Part shown: one piece after another, positions 1 through 8,666 of the stretch | Position numbering within the stretch: the stretch's first letter is position 1 | Layout of the letters: every line of letters starts with the position of its first letter | Source: SLNP01 sp964568875 | Lineage (GTDB): Bacteria > Bacteroidota > Bacteroidia > Bacteroidales > VadinHA17 | Assembly (NCBI GenBank): GCA_964568875.1 | Contig: CAZMSH010000008.1 | Location: forward strand, 49,407 to 113,406 | Direction: 5' to 3' | Length of the DNA stretch: 64,000 nt | Notes under the pieces: generated by a model | Databases searched by the model: none | What the model was told of the DNA's origin: nothing | Seen by the model: the letters and a program-made list of their open reading frames with translations, nothing else | Translations under genes and position numbers: made by a program

Positions 1-1150
1 TAACGGCCTGATTTTGACTAAAATAACCTGCCGGTATCTTGTTCGACTCCAGTACGGCAGGTACTTCGCACACTCCATGCGCCGCAGTGAAATAAACAAG
101 TATGTTCCTCTTTCCAATCTGGTCATGAAGGTATGCCAGCAGCCTCTCCACCTCGACATCAAGCCTGTAAAGAGCATCTAGCGCCTCCACCGATGAAGGC
201 CCGAACCTGTGCCCTATATAATCGTTCGCCGAATATGCTATTGAAAGAAAATCAGTATAATCATCGCTGCCGAGGTTCTCCTCGTCAATCAGCCGTATTG
301 CAAGGTCTGTCGTCATACTGTTGCTGAAAGGGGTCTCCTTAAGAAGTGTATACTCCCTCCTTTTTATCAGGCCCCCTGTCATACTCATCTTATTGAGGTC
401 ATAAGGGAACACAAACCTGCCGTTAAAGCCCACTTCGTGGGCCGATGAATCAGGAAGAGAAACAGAATAATGAGACTCACCCTTCATCTTGTCCCACCGA
501 CCTGACAAGTAGCTGTCTGCAGGTCTGAGGGCATTTATATCGTGCAGCCATGGCGGCAGATCGTTCATATAATAGGTACTTGACATCCATGAACCAGTTC
601 TGTCGTCAAACCAAAAGGCACCGTCAGCTGCATGCCCGGCACCCAGTATGGCAGTGTATTCCTTAAATCCTATTCCGTAAACCTTCGATTTTCCGCTTTC
701 CGATAATTTCAGTTCATCTGAAAAAGTCGAGGACTGAAGACTGGCAGCAGAATGAAGACCGCTTTCAAAGCTTCCACCGGTAGGGTTAACAGAGAGATCC
801 TTGGTACAGTAAATAAGTTCATTACGCAATGGTTCATACCAGTTATCAGATGGTATGCCGTGGAATGCAGGTTCGGTTCCCGTGCTGATGGTAGCAAAAC
901 CAGGAGCCCCCTGCGTAAGGAGGTGTCCGAAGGTGGCATTTCTATAGGTGGTACCCTCATTAATAAGTCTTCTGATACCATTTTCCGATAGGTTATCCCT
1001 TGCCCTTTCCAGCTGATCGAAACGCAGCTGTTCAACCACTATTCCTATTATAAGCCTGGGCTTCTCTGGCGGAATATAAGCCCCCTGCGAACTGATATCC
1101 AAAAAAGGCAGCATCGAAAAAGCTGCCGCAACTATAATCACTCTCCTCAT
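1..1150 (-). CDS. PafA-type alkaline phosphatase homologue, probably catalytically dead (3' end outside window)
   Basis: The first 383 residues can be read; the rest lies beyond the window edge. A signal peptide (about 1-22) is followed by the alkaline phosphatase superfamily fold as in Elizabethkingia PafA: VVEQLRFDQL (39-48), TQGAPGFATIST (79-90), GTEPAFHGI, FKEYTAILGAGH (162-173), AYSANDYIGH (305-314), FTAAHGV (354-360). Compared with PafA from memory, the Zn ligand Asp38 is Glu40, nucleophile Thr79 is Gly81, the following His is Phe85, Asn100 is Asp102, Arg164 is Tyr165 and Zn ligand Asp352 is Ala357. Asp310, His314 and His358 are kept. The family hydrolyses phosphate monoesters in the periplasm, but this copy lacks the nucleophile and most of one zinc site, so it is more likely a binding or regulatory paralogue. 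The fold is certain; the loss of activity is inferred. There is no frameshift in the part seen. Confidence 0.88.
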   Translation of the reverse strand, partial: MRRVIIVAAAFSMLPFLDISSQGAYIPPEKPRLIIGIVVEQLRFDQLERARDNLSENGIRRLINEGTTYRNATFGHLLTQGAPGFATISTGTEPAFHGIPSDNWYEPLRNELIYCTKDLSVNPTGGSFESGLHSAASLQSSTFSDELKLSESGKSKVYGIGFKEYTAILGAGHAADGAFWFDDRTGSWMSSTYYMNDLPPWLHDINALRPADSYLSGRWDKMKGESHYSVSLPDSSAHEVGFNGRFVFPYDLNKMSMTGGLIKRREYTLLKETPFSNSMTTDLAIRLIDEENLGSDDYTDFLSIAYSANDYIGHRFGPSSVEALDALYRLDVEVERLLAYLHDQIGKRNILVYFTAAHGVCEVPAVLESNKIPAGYFSQNQAV

Positions 1151-1233
1151 CACCCCCGTACTGTATTTAAGTTGAGATGCAAAAATATTCCTTTTCGGTA
1201 GTAATACAAGCAACCCGGACTATTTTACAGCAG

Positions 1234-2934
1234 CTATCTCACTATTACCAACCTGCTTTGCAGTGACTTTCCCGATGTTATGTTTCTGGCCCTTATGATA
1301 TATATTCCCGGTGAGAGGTCATATCTGCCAAATATTACCGCTGTGCCTGTAATGTATTGAATTGTTTCAGTGCTTATGAACCTGCCTGACAATGATATTA
1401 TATCAACACGTACATCCCCGTCATACCCCTCCGGAAGGACCATCCTGAATATTCCTTTCGAAGGATTAGGTGTCAGAAGCATATTATCAGGCCTGAGAGT
1501 ATCATCGTCATTATCGAGCGGACTAAGAGCTATATCAAGCCAGGTGGCAGTTCCACCGGCAATACCGGCTACTGTAACAAGGGTGTCTCTGAAACCTGGT
1601 GATGAGAACCGCAGTTGCCAGGTGCCGTCAGACAACAATCTCTGATAGTTACCTGTTGCCGGAGAAGAGTAGACATGAGAACTGTCTGTATCATGCCCCG
1701 GAATAAATATGCGTGCCCCCAGCGGTTCTCCGTTGCCGGCGCTGGTTACCTTTCCCCTTACTCCGTCAAGTGCAAACCCAAGATAGTTAATAAGCGACCT
1801 GTAGTTATACTGCCAGAGAAGTTCAAGATTTTCAGCGGGCGTTTGCTTTGTTTCATCTACCTCTATGGTAACCTCCCTGCCCTGCAATTCCCATGTCACG
1901 AAATCCTGTCTCCCCCCGTAAATATCATACCACACATAACCTCTGACAATGCCGTTATCAAAATCGGTCAGATATCCCAAAGGAGCATAGTTATGTACTG
2001 TGTCAGCGTAAGCCCTGCATAATGTAACAAACCAATCGTTGTCAGCATGAAATCTATTCCACCGGTCCCATGGATAATTCAACACCTCCGCTCCGGAATG
2101 AAAATTCGCCGACAAAACAAACCTGTGTCGTCTCATAAAGGCTATCATGTCAACATTCTCCTTCTCCTGAACCACACCAGGCATCATTGGGTCGGGAAAA
2201 TTCCTGTTGAGATCACGCCCGTTTGCATTACCTCTGGTAGGATAGTCACTGACAGCGTCACCGGTTCTGTACGTCCCGTCAGGATTAGCCAGGGGATTAA
2301 TATAAATCTGCAGATTATCAATCAGATATCTTATATCACTGTCGGTGGCATAGCTGCCCAGCAGGTAATCGGCAAGCCTCAGCATCAGAACAAAGCCTGC
2401 AAGCTCATCACCATGAATGGTTGACGAGTAGAAGACTTCAGGCTCGTCAGCCTCATCAAGATGGACATTATCAGAAATCTTTAGTACCATCACCAGCCTG
2501 CCGTAAATGCTCGTGCCTATTGTATCAAGTCTGCATAAAGCGGGATAATCACCTGCTAATTTCCTCATTATTGAATCATACTGGGTATATGACGGATAAC
2601 TCTGCCATTCCATTGCTTTGGTCATATCCGGAGCAGTGAGAACTCCCTTTGTCTCTTCAGGTTCAATCAGATTGTAAAGCAAACCGGTTTTAAGGAATTT
2701 CTCTGCTGTAGCATCGCTTATTATCAGATGAAGCCTCCCCTCTTTGTAACTGTCAATAGATACTATCCGTCCCAGCTCGGAAGCTTTGTCTCTGCCCTCA
2801 TATTTTACAGTCACCTCTGCCTGACCGTATGTCGAAATAAGCTCTCTCAGCCTTACTGAATCAGAGTACTGCTGCCCTGAAGCATAGCTACAGATAATGG
2901 TCAGGATAATGGGTATCAGGAGGAATCTCCTCAT
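1234..2934 (-). CDS. Secreted M14 zinc carboxypeptidase with T9SS sorting domain
   Basis: 566 aa. Signal peptide at about 1-20. The M14 peptidase domain (about 110-390) has the zinc motif HGDE (His174, Glu177), NPDG (217-220), the substrate-binding motif GRDLNRNF (239-246), the third zinc ligand in NFHSG (His279) and a catalytic glutamate in TIEVDE (358 or 361). A carboxypeptidase-regulatory-like beta domain follows (about 391-480), then a C-terminal type A sorting domain (about 485-566, with LTPNPSKGIF and YDLSPGIYIIR), which directs export through the type IX system. It probably trims peptides outside the cell. The stop lies 83 bp from the phosphatase-like gene, and its start is 8 bp from the ychF stop, so the three may be co-transcribed. 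Confidence 0.93.
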   Translation of the reverse strand: MRRFLLIPIILTIICSYASGQQYSDSVRLRELISTYGQAEVTVKYEGRDKASELGRIVSIDSYKEGRLHLIISDATAEKFLKTGLLYNLIEPEETKGVLTAPDMTKAMEWQSYPSYTQYDSIMRKLAGDYPALCRLDTIGTSIYGRLVMVLKISDNVHLDEADEPEVFYSSTIHGDELAGFVLMLRLADYLLGSYATDSDIRYLIDNLQIYINPLANPDGTYRTGDAVSDYPTRGNANGRDLNRNFPDPMMPGVVQEKENVDMIAFMRRHRFVLSANFHSGAEVLNYPWDRWNRFHADNDWFVTLCRAYADTVHNYAPLGYLTDFDNGIVRGYVWYDIYGGRQDFVTWELQGREVTIEVDETKQTPAENLELLWQYNYRSLINYLGFALDGVRGKVTSAGNGEPLGARIFIPGHDTDSSHVYSSPATGNYQRLLSDGTWQLRFSSPGFRDTLVTVAGIAGGTATWLDIALSPLDNDDDTLRPDNMLLTPNPSKGIFRMVLPEGYDGDVRVDIISLSGRFISTETIQYITGTAVIFGRYDLSPGIYIIRARNITSGKSLQSRLVIVR

Positions 2935-2942
2935 CAGATGGT

Positions 2943-4028
2943 TTATACGTTAAACCTTATATGAAGAATGTCACCGTCTTCAACAATATAGTTCTTTCCT
3001 TCAACAAAAAACCTGCCAGCATCACGGCAGGCACTCTCCGATCCGAGTCTTATAAAATCTTCATATTTCATCACCTCGGCTCTTATGAATCCTCTTTCGA
3101 GGTCTGAGTGAATAACTCCTGAAGCCTGTGGTGCTGTCATGCCTTCCCTGATTGTCCAGGCCCTTATCTCCTTAGGACCCACTGTAAAAAATGTCTTCAG
3201 CCTGAGGAGGCTGTATGCTGAGTGCACCAGTCTGTTCACTCCGGGTTCCTGAAGGCCTGCATCCCTCAGAAATTCAAGGCGGTCGTCGCTGTCAGCCAGT
3301 TCGGCAATCTCAGCTTCCAGTGTTCCCGCAATAATGATAACACCGGCATCTCTGCCACTAAGGAACTCTGCTACTCTCTTTGAGTGGTCGTTGCCTGTTA
3401 CGGCTGACTGCGCGTCAACATTACAGACAAAGAGAACAGGCTTCATGGTAAGAAGAAACAGGTCGTCGATATACTTTTTTTCCTCTTCCTTAAGATCAAG
3501 GTCACGCGCGTTGCCAAAATTCTCAAAATGCTGCTTGCATACAGCAAGCACCTCAAGACCTCTTCTGGCATCCTTGTCACCGGTTTTAGCAGCCTTTTCC
3601 AGCCTGGCCATCTTCTTCTCCACCGACTCAAGGTCTTTCACCTGCAACTCAAGGTCTACGGTCTCAATATCCCTTACCGGATCTACCGATCCGCTGCTGT
3701 GAGGGATGTTATCATCATCAAAGCACCTTAAAACATGTATGAGTGCGTCTGTATTCCGTATTTCGGCAAGAAACCGGTTTCCTTCTCCCTTTCCGCCGCC
3801 TCCGGTCAGTCCCGGTATATCAACTATTTCAAAGGTGGTGTGAACAACTTTCTCTGTTGGTTGGAGCTTCTCCAATTCATACAGGCGTTGGTCGGGAACC
3901 TGGATCATGCCAAGATTCGGCCTGGCAGCACCGAAGGTGTTGGTCTCTCCCCTTGTATTTGATATGCAGTTGAAGATCGTTGTCTTCCCGCAGTTCACCA
4001 GTCCTGTTATTCCGCATTGTAAAGCCAT
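2943..4028 (-). CDS. ychF: Redox-regulated GTPase/ATPase YchF (OLA1 family)
   Basis: 361 aa, the normal family length. The N-terminal P-loop is GLVNCGKTT (about residues 9-17), a variant of the usual GLPNVGKST. DIPGLTGG is the G3 region, followed by a coiled-coil insertion and a C-terminal TGS domain ending YIVEDGDILHIRFNV. YchF/OLA1 is a cytoplasmic P-loop protein that prefers ATP and binds ribosomes. The gene is divergent from the ECF sigma gene, with -7-like boxes facing both ways between them. The serine-to-threonine change at the end of the P-loop is conservative. Confidence 0.96.
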   Translation of the reverse strand: MALQCGITGLVNCGKTTIFNCISNTRGETNTFGAARPNLGMIQVPDQRLYELEKLQPTEKVVHTTFEIVDIPGLTGGGGKGEGNRFLAEIRNTDALIHVLRCFDDDNIPHSSGSVDPVRDIETVDLELQVKDLESVEKKMARLEKAAKTGDKDARRGLEVLAVCKQHFENFGNARDLDLKEEEKKYIDDLFLLTMKPVLFVCNVDAQSAVTGNDHSKRVAEFLSGRDAGVIIIAGTLEAEIAELADSDDRLEFLRDAGLQEPGVNRLVHSAYSLLRLKTFFTVGPKEIRAWTIREGMTAPQASGVIHSDLERGFIRAEVMKYEDFIRLGSESACRDAGRFFVEGKNYIVEDGDILHIRFNV

Positions 4029-4051
4029 CTCACCTACTGAAAAAGTCTGTG

Positions 4052-4059
4052 CAAATTTA
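4052..4059 (-). promoter_or_regulatory. -7 box of a Bacteroidota promoter for ychF
   Basis: TAAATTTG on the minus strand fits TAnnTTTG and is followed by C, 24 bp before the ychF start. No clear -33 TTTG lies 19 bp upstream, so support rests on the -7 box and its position. Confidence 0.45.
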
Positions 4060-4070
4060 TCAAAATTACT

Positions 4071-4078
4071 TAATTTTG
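4071..4078 (+). promoter_or_regulatory. -7 box of a Bacteroidota promoter for the ECF sigma operon
   Basis: TAATTTTG fits TAnnTTTG and lies 65 bp before the likely sigma start at 4143. The -33 part is weak. It overlaps the space used by the opposing ychF promoter. Confidence 0.45.
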
Positions 4079-4142
4079 AATCCTTCCGTTACGACAAGGT
4101 TTATCTTACCGTCAGTTGCTGAAAACCCGGCGACAGAAAAAA

Positions 4143-4757
4143 ATGAGTTATCTGCAACTACAGTTTAAACCTTTGTCAAAAATTTGTATCCAACCAGTAT
4201 TACCTTTAGCTTTTTTGAAGAGTAAACCCGACGATACCGAAATACTGAATACCCTGGCTTCTGATCAGGAGAGAGGGTTCAGACTGCTTGTTGAAAAGTA
4301 CAGCAACAGATTGTACTGGCATATAAGGAGGGTGGTTATCATCCATGAAGATGCAGACGATGCTCTTCAGAACACCTTTATAAAATGCTGGAAAAACCTG
4401 CCGGAATTCCGCAATGAAAGTTCCCTGTATACCTGGCTCTATACCATAGCCACCAATGAGGCGCTGATGATAATCAGGAAACGGAACAGGCTGTCGGAGA
4501 ATTCACTGGAAACAATCGGGGATCTGTTTGCACTGTCAACGGAGGGAGATTCCTGGTTCGACGGAGACCATGCTGAGGAGAAGCTGCAAAATGCGATACT
4601 TACTCTGCCTGAAAAACAACGCCTTGTGTTCCTGATGAGATATTATGACGAGATGAGCTACGAGGATATGAGCAAGATAACCGGAACAACGGCAGGTGCG
4701 CTGAAAGCATCGTATCACCATGCGGTAAGAAAGATTGAAAAAATTATAACCTCATGA
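4143..4757 (+). CDS. ECF-type RNA polymerase sigma-70 factor
   Basis: 204 aa from the ATG at 4143. An in-frame TTG at 4116 adds nine residues but is a less likely start. Region 2 (about 48-115) includes the DADDALQNTFIKCWKNL helix and the tryptophan-containing -10 recognition part SSLYTWLYTIATNEAL. Region 4 (about 145-200) has LPEKQRLVFLMRYYDEMSYEDMS and a helix-turn-helix typical of -35 binding. It should direct RNA polymerase to an envelope-related regulon. Two small envelope genes follow on the same strand, fitting a sigma/anti-sigma/effector cassette. It is not closely recognisable as a named ECF group. Confidence 0.93.
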   Translation: MSYLQLQFKPLSKICIQPVLPLAFLKSKPDDTEILNTLASDQERGFRLLVEKYSNRLYWHIRRVVIIHEDADDALQNTFIKCWKNLPEFRNESSLYTWLYTIATNEALMIIRKRNRLSENSLETIGDLFALSTEGDSWFDGDHAEEKLQNAILTLPEKQRLVFLMRYYDEMSYEDMSKITGTTAGALKASYHHAVRKIEKIITS

Positions 4758-4793
4758 TTAAACCATTTGGCTTGAAAAACATCTCAGAAAGTG

Positions 4794-5234
4794 ATGAAGG
4801 AAATTAATAAAGATATGAAGAGAAATCCCTTCAAAGTGCCGGAAAACTACTTTGAAGAGCTTGAAGGGAGGATTCTGCAGGCGACATCAGAAAAGCCCGT
4901 TGCAGCAAAGGTGCGGGGTATTGCGATGATACGTCCGTGGCTTTCTCTGGCGGCAATAATAGCGGGTGTTGCGGTGCTGACAATGGCTGTGCTCCACTTT
5001 ACGGAAAAAGGCAATGTCACTGCAAATGGCAGTAATACTGCATATGCTGATGTACCACAGTTCCTGATCGACGGCATTGACATGTACCTTATCGATATGC
5101 AGATGCTGGGCGAGGCCGGAACCGAAAAACCTGCAGATGACATTAATTATGAAGATATTATGGAGTATCTGATGCTGAGCGAGGTGGATTTTGCGGTACT
5201 CTATGAACACCTCGACGATAAAATTCAGCTATGA
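4794..5234 (+). CDS. Small single-span membrane protein, putative anti-sigma factor
   Basis: 146 aa from ATG 4794 (a GTG directly before is also in frame). The short cytoplasmic N-terminus carries NPFKVPENYFEEL (about 11-23), a motif often seen at the start of Bacteroidota proteins encoded beside ECF sigma genes. One transmembrane segment lies at about 50-70, then an acidic outer domain rich in Asp, Glu and Met. There is no cysteine zinc motif as in ZAS anti-sigma factors. It starts 36 bp after the sigma stop and is followed by the Spy-like gene, so a role as membrane anti-sigma factor is inferred from position and topology, not from a recognised domain. Confidence 0.7.
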   Translation: MKEINKDMKRNPFKVPENYFEELEGRILQATSEKPVAAKVRGIAMIRPWLSLAAIIAGVAVLTMAVLHFTEKGNVTANGSNTAYADVPQFLIDGIDMYLIDMQMLGEAGTEKPADDINYEDIMEYLMLSEVDFAVLYEHLDDKIQL

Positions 5235-5268
5235 TTTAAAGTATGATAATTAATATATTGAAAGTGTT

Positions 5269-5739
5269 ATGAAAAAGATTCTGATAGTGCTATTGACATT
5301 GACTGCTGTGATGATGCCCCGTGAACTGAAATCGCAGGGTCAGGATTTGGAAAGGATACAGTCGTACAAGATCGCCCTCTTCACCAGAAGACTAAATCTC
5401 ACTCCTGCTGAGGCTGAGAAGTTCTGGCCTGTCTACAATGAGTTTGATGGCCGAAGAACCAGGCTTCAGCAACAAAGGGCAGAGACTATAAGAATGGTTA
5501 ACCAGAATGAGAAACGCATGTCTGACGCAGACCTGTTAAAGGCTGCTGACAGATTAATATCCCTGCAGGTTGAAGAGGCAATGCTGACAGAGTCGTTGCA
5601 CAAGAGGCTCAAGGAGATACTGCCGCCTGCAAAGGTTATAAGGGTATACCAGGCAGAAAATATGCTCAGGAACCAACTGATTAATGAATTGCGCGACCAG
5701 AGAGACATAAGGAGAGAGCCCCTGAGGCCTGTCAAATGA
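5269..5739 (+). CDS. Spy/CpxP-like periplasmic helical protein
   Basis: 156 aa with a signal peptide (about 1-22), then an all-helical basic protein. LNLTPAEAEKFWPVYNEF (about 42-59) resembles the LTxxQ motif region of Spy/CpxP-type chaperones, and long charged helices follow to a basic C-terminus. Members of this class bind unfolded envelope proteins or report envelope stress. It is the third gene after the ECF sigma factor and the small membrane protein, with 34 bp before it, which supports a stress role. It ends 1 bp from the stop of convergent hutH. Confidence 0.72.
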   Translation: MKKILIVLLTLTAVMMPRELKSQGQDLERIQSYKIALFTRRLNLTPAEAEKFWPVYNEFDGRRTRLQQQRAETIRMVNQNEKRMSDADLLKAADRLISLQVEEAMLTESLHKRLKEILPPAKVIRVYQAENMLRNQLINELRDQRDIRREPLRPVK

Positions 5740-5740
5740 C

Positions 5741-7231
5741 TTAAAAGCTGTACTGCTGCATGAAGCGCAGCGATTTCTCAATTTCATGGTACATCACCTT
5801 GTCGTCATCAATAAAGGAAACCTGCTTTCTGAAATCGGAAAGCAGTCTTTCTATGTAGACTGACGACTTGAGTGGCCTCCTGAACTCAATGGCCTGGGCA
5901 GCAGTAAATAGTTCTATTGCCAGGATAGCCATTGTATTCTCTGCAACCTTCAGAAGCCGGGTGGCCCCGTTTGCTCCCATGCTTACATGGTCCTCCTGCT
6001 CGTTTGAAGAGGGGATGGAATCAACCGAGGTTGGGGTGCAAAGCTGTTTATTGCGGCTTACAAGCGAGGCTGCAGTGTATTGAGGTATCATGAATCCGCT
6101 GTTGAGACCCGGATTAGCAACCAGGAATTCCGGAAGATTGCGTTGGCCGGATATCAGTCTGTAGATCCTTCTTTCGGAGATAGCTCCCAGTTCGGCAATG
6201 GCATTTGCCATATAGTCAAACACCAGGGCCAGAGGCTGACCGTGAAAGTTACCTCCTGAAAGGATCAGATCTTCTTCGGGAAACACAGTCGGATTATCAG
6301 TAACTGAGTTTATCTCGGTAGTCAAAACCTTTTCAAAATATTCGTGTGCATTGCGTGTTGCACCGTGAACCTGGGGTATGCACCTGAATGAATAGGGGTC
6401 CTGGATGTGGACCTTTCTTCTTACTGCTATTTCACTGCCTTTAAGCAATTCCCTGATATTGGCAGCTGTGATAAGCTGTCCGGAATGCGGTCTGATCTTG
6501 TGAAGTGACTCATTAAACGGCTCAACGCGGCCGTCATATGCCTCAAGCGATACAGCTCCTACAACATCTGCAGCCCTGATAAGCCTTCGCGACATTACCG
6601 AAACATATATCCCGTGAGCACTCATGAACTGTGTTCCGTTCAGAAGGGCAAGCCCTTCCTTTGACCTAAGCCCGACAGTGGGGATACTGAGTTCCTCAAA
6701 CAGTTTTGCCGACGGCATCCTCTCTCCCCTGTAACGCACCTCTCCAAGGCCCAGCAGCGGAAGCACCAGGTGTGCCAGAGGGGCAAGGTCTCCTGATGCT
6801 CCAAGTGAACCAAATTCAAAAACAACAGGGATGATCTCCCTATTGTACATCTCAAGCATTATACTTACTGTTCTCTCCTGCACACCGGAATACCCAAGAC
6901 TCAAAGCATGGGCTTTGAGAAGAAGCATCAGCCTTACAATCACATCGCTGACCTCCTGACCGGTACCGCAGGCGTGTGACATAACCAGGTTTTTCTGAAG
7001 CTGACTGAGTTGATCATGGCTTATAGTCTTGTTATATAACGCTCCAAATCCTGTCGTCACACCATAAACAGGAGAGTCATGATTTTCAAGCTTCCTGTCA
7101 AGATAATCACGGCAACGATTTATGATGGTTACCGATTCCTCTGACAGCTCCAGGGTACTGGCATCATCCAGCACGGCTTCAATCTGATCAATGGTCAGTG
7201 GTTCGGGGGAGATCCTGAAAACTCTATTCAT
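5741..7231 (-). CDS. hutH: Histidine ammonia-lyase
   Basis: 496 aa. It deaminates L-histidine to urocanate, the first step of histidine breakdown. The MIO cofactor forms from Ala145-Ser146-Gly147 in GSLGASGDLAPLAH. YGVTTGFG (56-63) supplies the active-site tyrosine, and the selectivity pair is Ser85-His86 (MSHACGTG), which fits histidine rather than tyrosine or phenylalanine. GGNFHGQP is also present. Its start overlaps the hisS stop by 8 bp, so it is translated from the same message as the histidyl-tRNA synthetase. No hutU, hutI or hutG lies nearby. Confidence 0.95.
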   Translation of the reverse strand: MNRVFRISPEPLTIDQIEAVLDDASTLELSEESVTIINRCRDYLDRKLENHDSPVYGVTTGFGALYNKTISHDQLSQLQKNLVMSHACGTGQEVSDVIVRLMLLLKAHALSLGYSGVQERTVSIMLEMYNREIIPVVFEFGSLGASGDLAPLAHLVLPLLGLGEVRYRGERMPSAKLFEELSIPTVGLRSKEGLALLNGTQFMSAHGIYVSVMSRRLIRAADVVGAVSLEAYDGRVEPFNESLHKIRPHSGQLITAANIRELLKGSEIAVRRKVHIQDPYSFRCIPQVHGATRNAHEYFEKVLTTEINSVTDNPTVFPEEDLILSGGNFHGQPLALVFDYMANAIAELGAISERRIYRLISGQRNLPEFLVANPGLNSGFMIPQYTAASLVSRNKQLCTPTSVDSIPSSNEQEDHVSMGANGATRLLKVAENTMAILAIELFTAAQAIEFRRPLKSSVYIERLLSDFRKQVSFIDDDKVMYHEIEKSLRFMQQYSF

Positions 7232-8582
7232 ATCTGCTTAGTAATTCGTCTATCTTAAGCCGTAACTGATTACCTCCCGCCATCTCCTTAAGAGTAACCT
7301 CTCCCGCAGAGATTTCATCAGACCCTGCTATCAGCACCTCAGGTATATGCCTTGAATCGGCGTAACTGAACTGCTTCTTCATTCTTGCGGCGTCAGGATA
7401 TACTTCTGTTTTTATTCCTTTTGCCCGCAGTAAACGCGCTATCTCCTGCCCGTATGCAAGCTCCTTCCCTCCGAAGTTTACAATCAGTATCCGGGTGCCT
7501 GTTTTTGAAAAAGGTGGAAATAGTCCTGTCTGAAGCATAACATCATATATCCTGTCAGCACCGAAAGATATCCCCACTCCCGATACTCCCTCCATGCCAA
7601 ATATGCCGGCAAGGTCATCATAACGACCACCTCCGCAAATGCTTCCTATTTCCATATCAAGTGACTTAACCTCGATAATGGCTCCTGTATAGTAATTCAA
7701 GCCTCTTGCAAGCGACAGATCAAGTTCAACACCCGATGAGACCTCCTCATTCATATATGAGAAAAGTTCACGCATTTCTGAAATGCCTTTTAATCCGGCC
7801 GCACTTCCGGCAAAGATTTTCTCGAGATGCTTAAGCCTCTCGTCGGCAGATCCTTCTAACCTGAGCAATGGCATTATCATTTCAACCGATTTTTCAGGAA
7901 TATTCTTCTGACGCAAGGCTTCAACCACACTCTCAATCCCTGTCTTATCAAGCTTGTCAATCTCTACTGTAATGTCTGTTATGCGGTCACCAACTCCTGC
8001 AATCTCGGCGATGCCTGTCAGTATCTTCCTGTTATTCAGTTTAATCAGTGTTTTGAGCCCCAGCCGTCTGAAAACCTCCCTGATTATAAGCACCAGTTCA
8101 TACTCATTTATCATTGAATCGCTTCCGATTACATCGGCATCACACTGGTAAAACTCTCTGTATCTGCCCTTCTGCGGCCTGTCGGCCCGCCACACGGGTT
8201 GAATCTGGAACCTCTTGAACGGAAATGTTATCTCATTTCTGTGCTGGACTACATACCTTGCAAAAGGAACTGTAAGATCATACCTGAGTCCCTTCTCACA
8301 TATCCTGCCTGACAGGTCAGAAGACCCGGCGCTGACAAGCTCTTCACTGCCGATACCACTGAGGAAATCTCCTGAATTGAGTATCCTGAAAAGCAGCCGG
8401 TCTCCTTCGTCCCCATACTTGCCAAGAAGGGTGGAAAGGTTTTCCATTGCAGGGGTTTCAATGGGCTGGTAACCATAGAGGGTGAACACCGATTTTATTG
8501 TGTCAAAGATGTGATATCTCCTCTGCATTTCATCAGGAGAGAAATCCCGGGTTCCTTTCGGGATAGCAGGTTTTGCCGGCAT
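7224..8582 (-). CDS. hisS: Histidyl-tRNA synthetase
   Basis: 452 aa class II synthetase that charges tRNA-His. Motif 2 is seen in FQIQPVWRADRPQKGRYREFYQCD, and the histidine-specific signatures are ARGLNYYTG and ICGGGRYDDLAG. An anticodon-binding domain lies at the C-terminus (about 355-452). The N-terminus AIPKGTRDFSPDEM is the standard family start. It is the first gene of a two-gene unit with hutH, overlapping by 8 bp. A -7-like box (TATTTTTG, minus strand, 8615-8622) lies 33 bp before the start. Confidence 0.97.
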   Translation of the reverse strand: MPAKPAIPKGTRDFSPDEMQRRYHIFDTIKSVFTLYGYQPIETPAMENLSTLLGKYGDEGDRLLFRILNSGDFLSGIGSEELVSAGSSDLSGRICEKGLRYDLTVPFARYVVQHRNEITFPFKRFQIQPVWRADRPQKGRYREFYQCDADVIGSDSMINEYELVLIIREVFRRLGLKTLIKLNNRKILTGIAEIAGVGDRITDITVEIDKLDKTGIESVVEALRQKNIPEKSVEMIMPLLRLEGSADERLKHLEKIFAGSAAGLKGISEMRELFSYMNEEVSSGVELDLSLARGLNYYTGAIIEVKSLDMEIGSICGGGRYDDLAGIFGMEGVSGVGISFGADRIYDVMLQTGLFPPFSKTGTRILIVNFGGKELAYGQEIARLLRAKGIKTEVYPDAARMKKQFSYADSRHIPEVLIAGSDEISAGEVTLKEMAGGNQLRLKIDELLSRYE

Positions 8583-8614
8583 AACAGTTTATTGATTTTT
8601 ACCGGGTAAAAATA

Positions 8615-8622
8615 CAAAAATA
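8615..8622 (-). promoter_or_regulatory. -7 box candidate for hisS-hutH
   Basis: TATTTTTG on the minus strand fits TAnnTTTG and sits 33 bp before the hisS ATG. No -33 box at the expected spacing is clear. Confidence 0.35.
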
Positions 8623-8666
8623 TGTCCACCTCGTCAGAATAGTACAGTCATGTATGATGAAAAACT

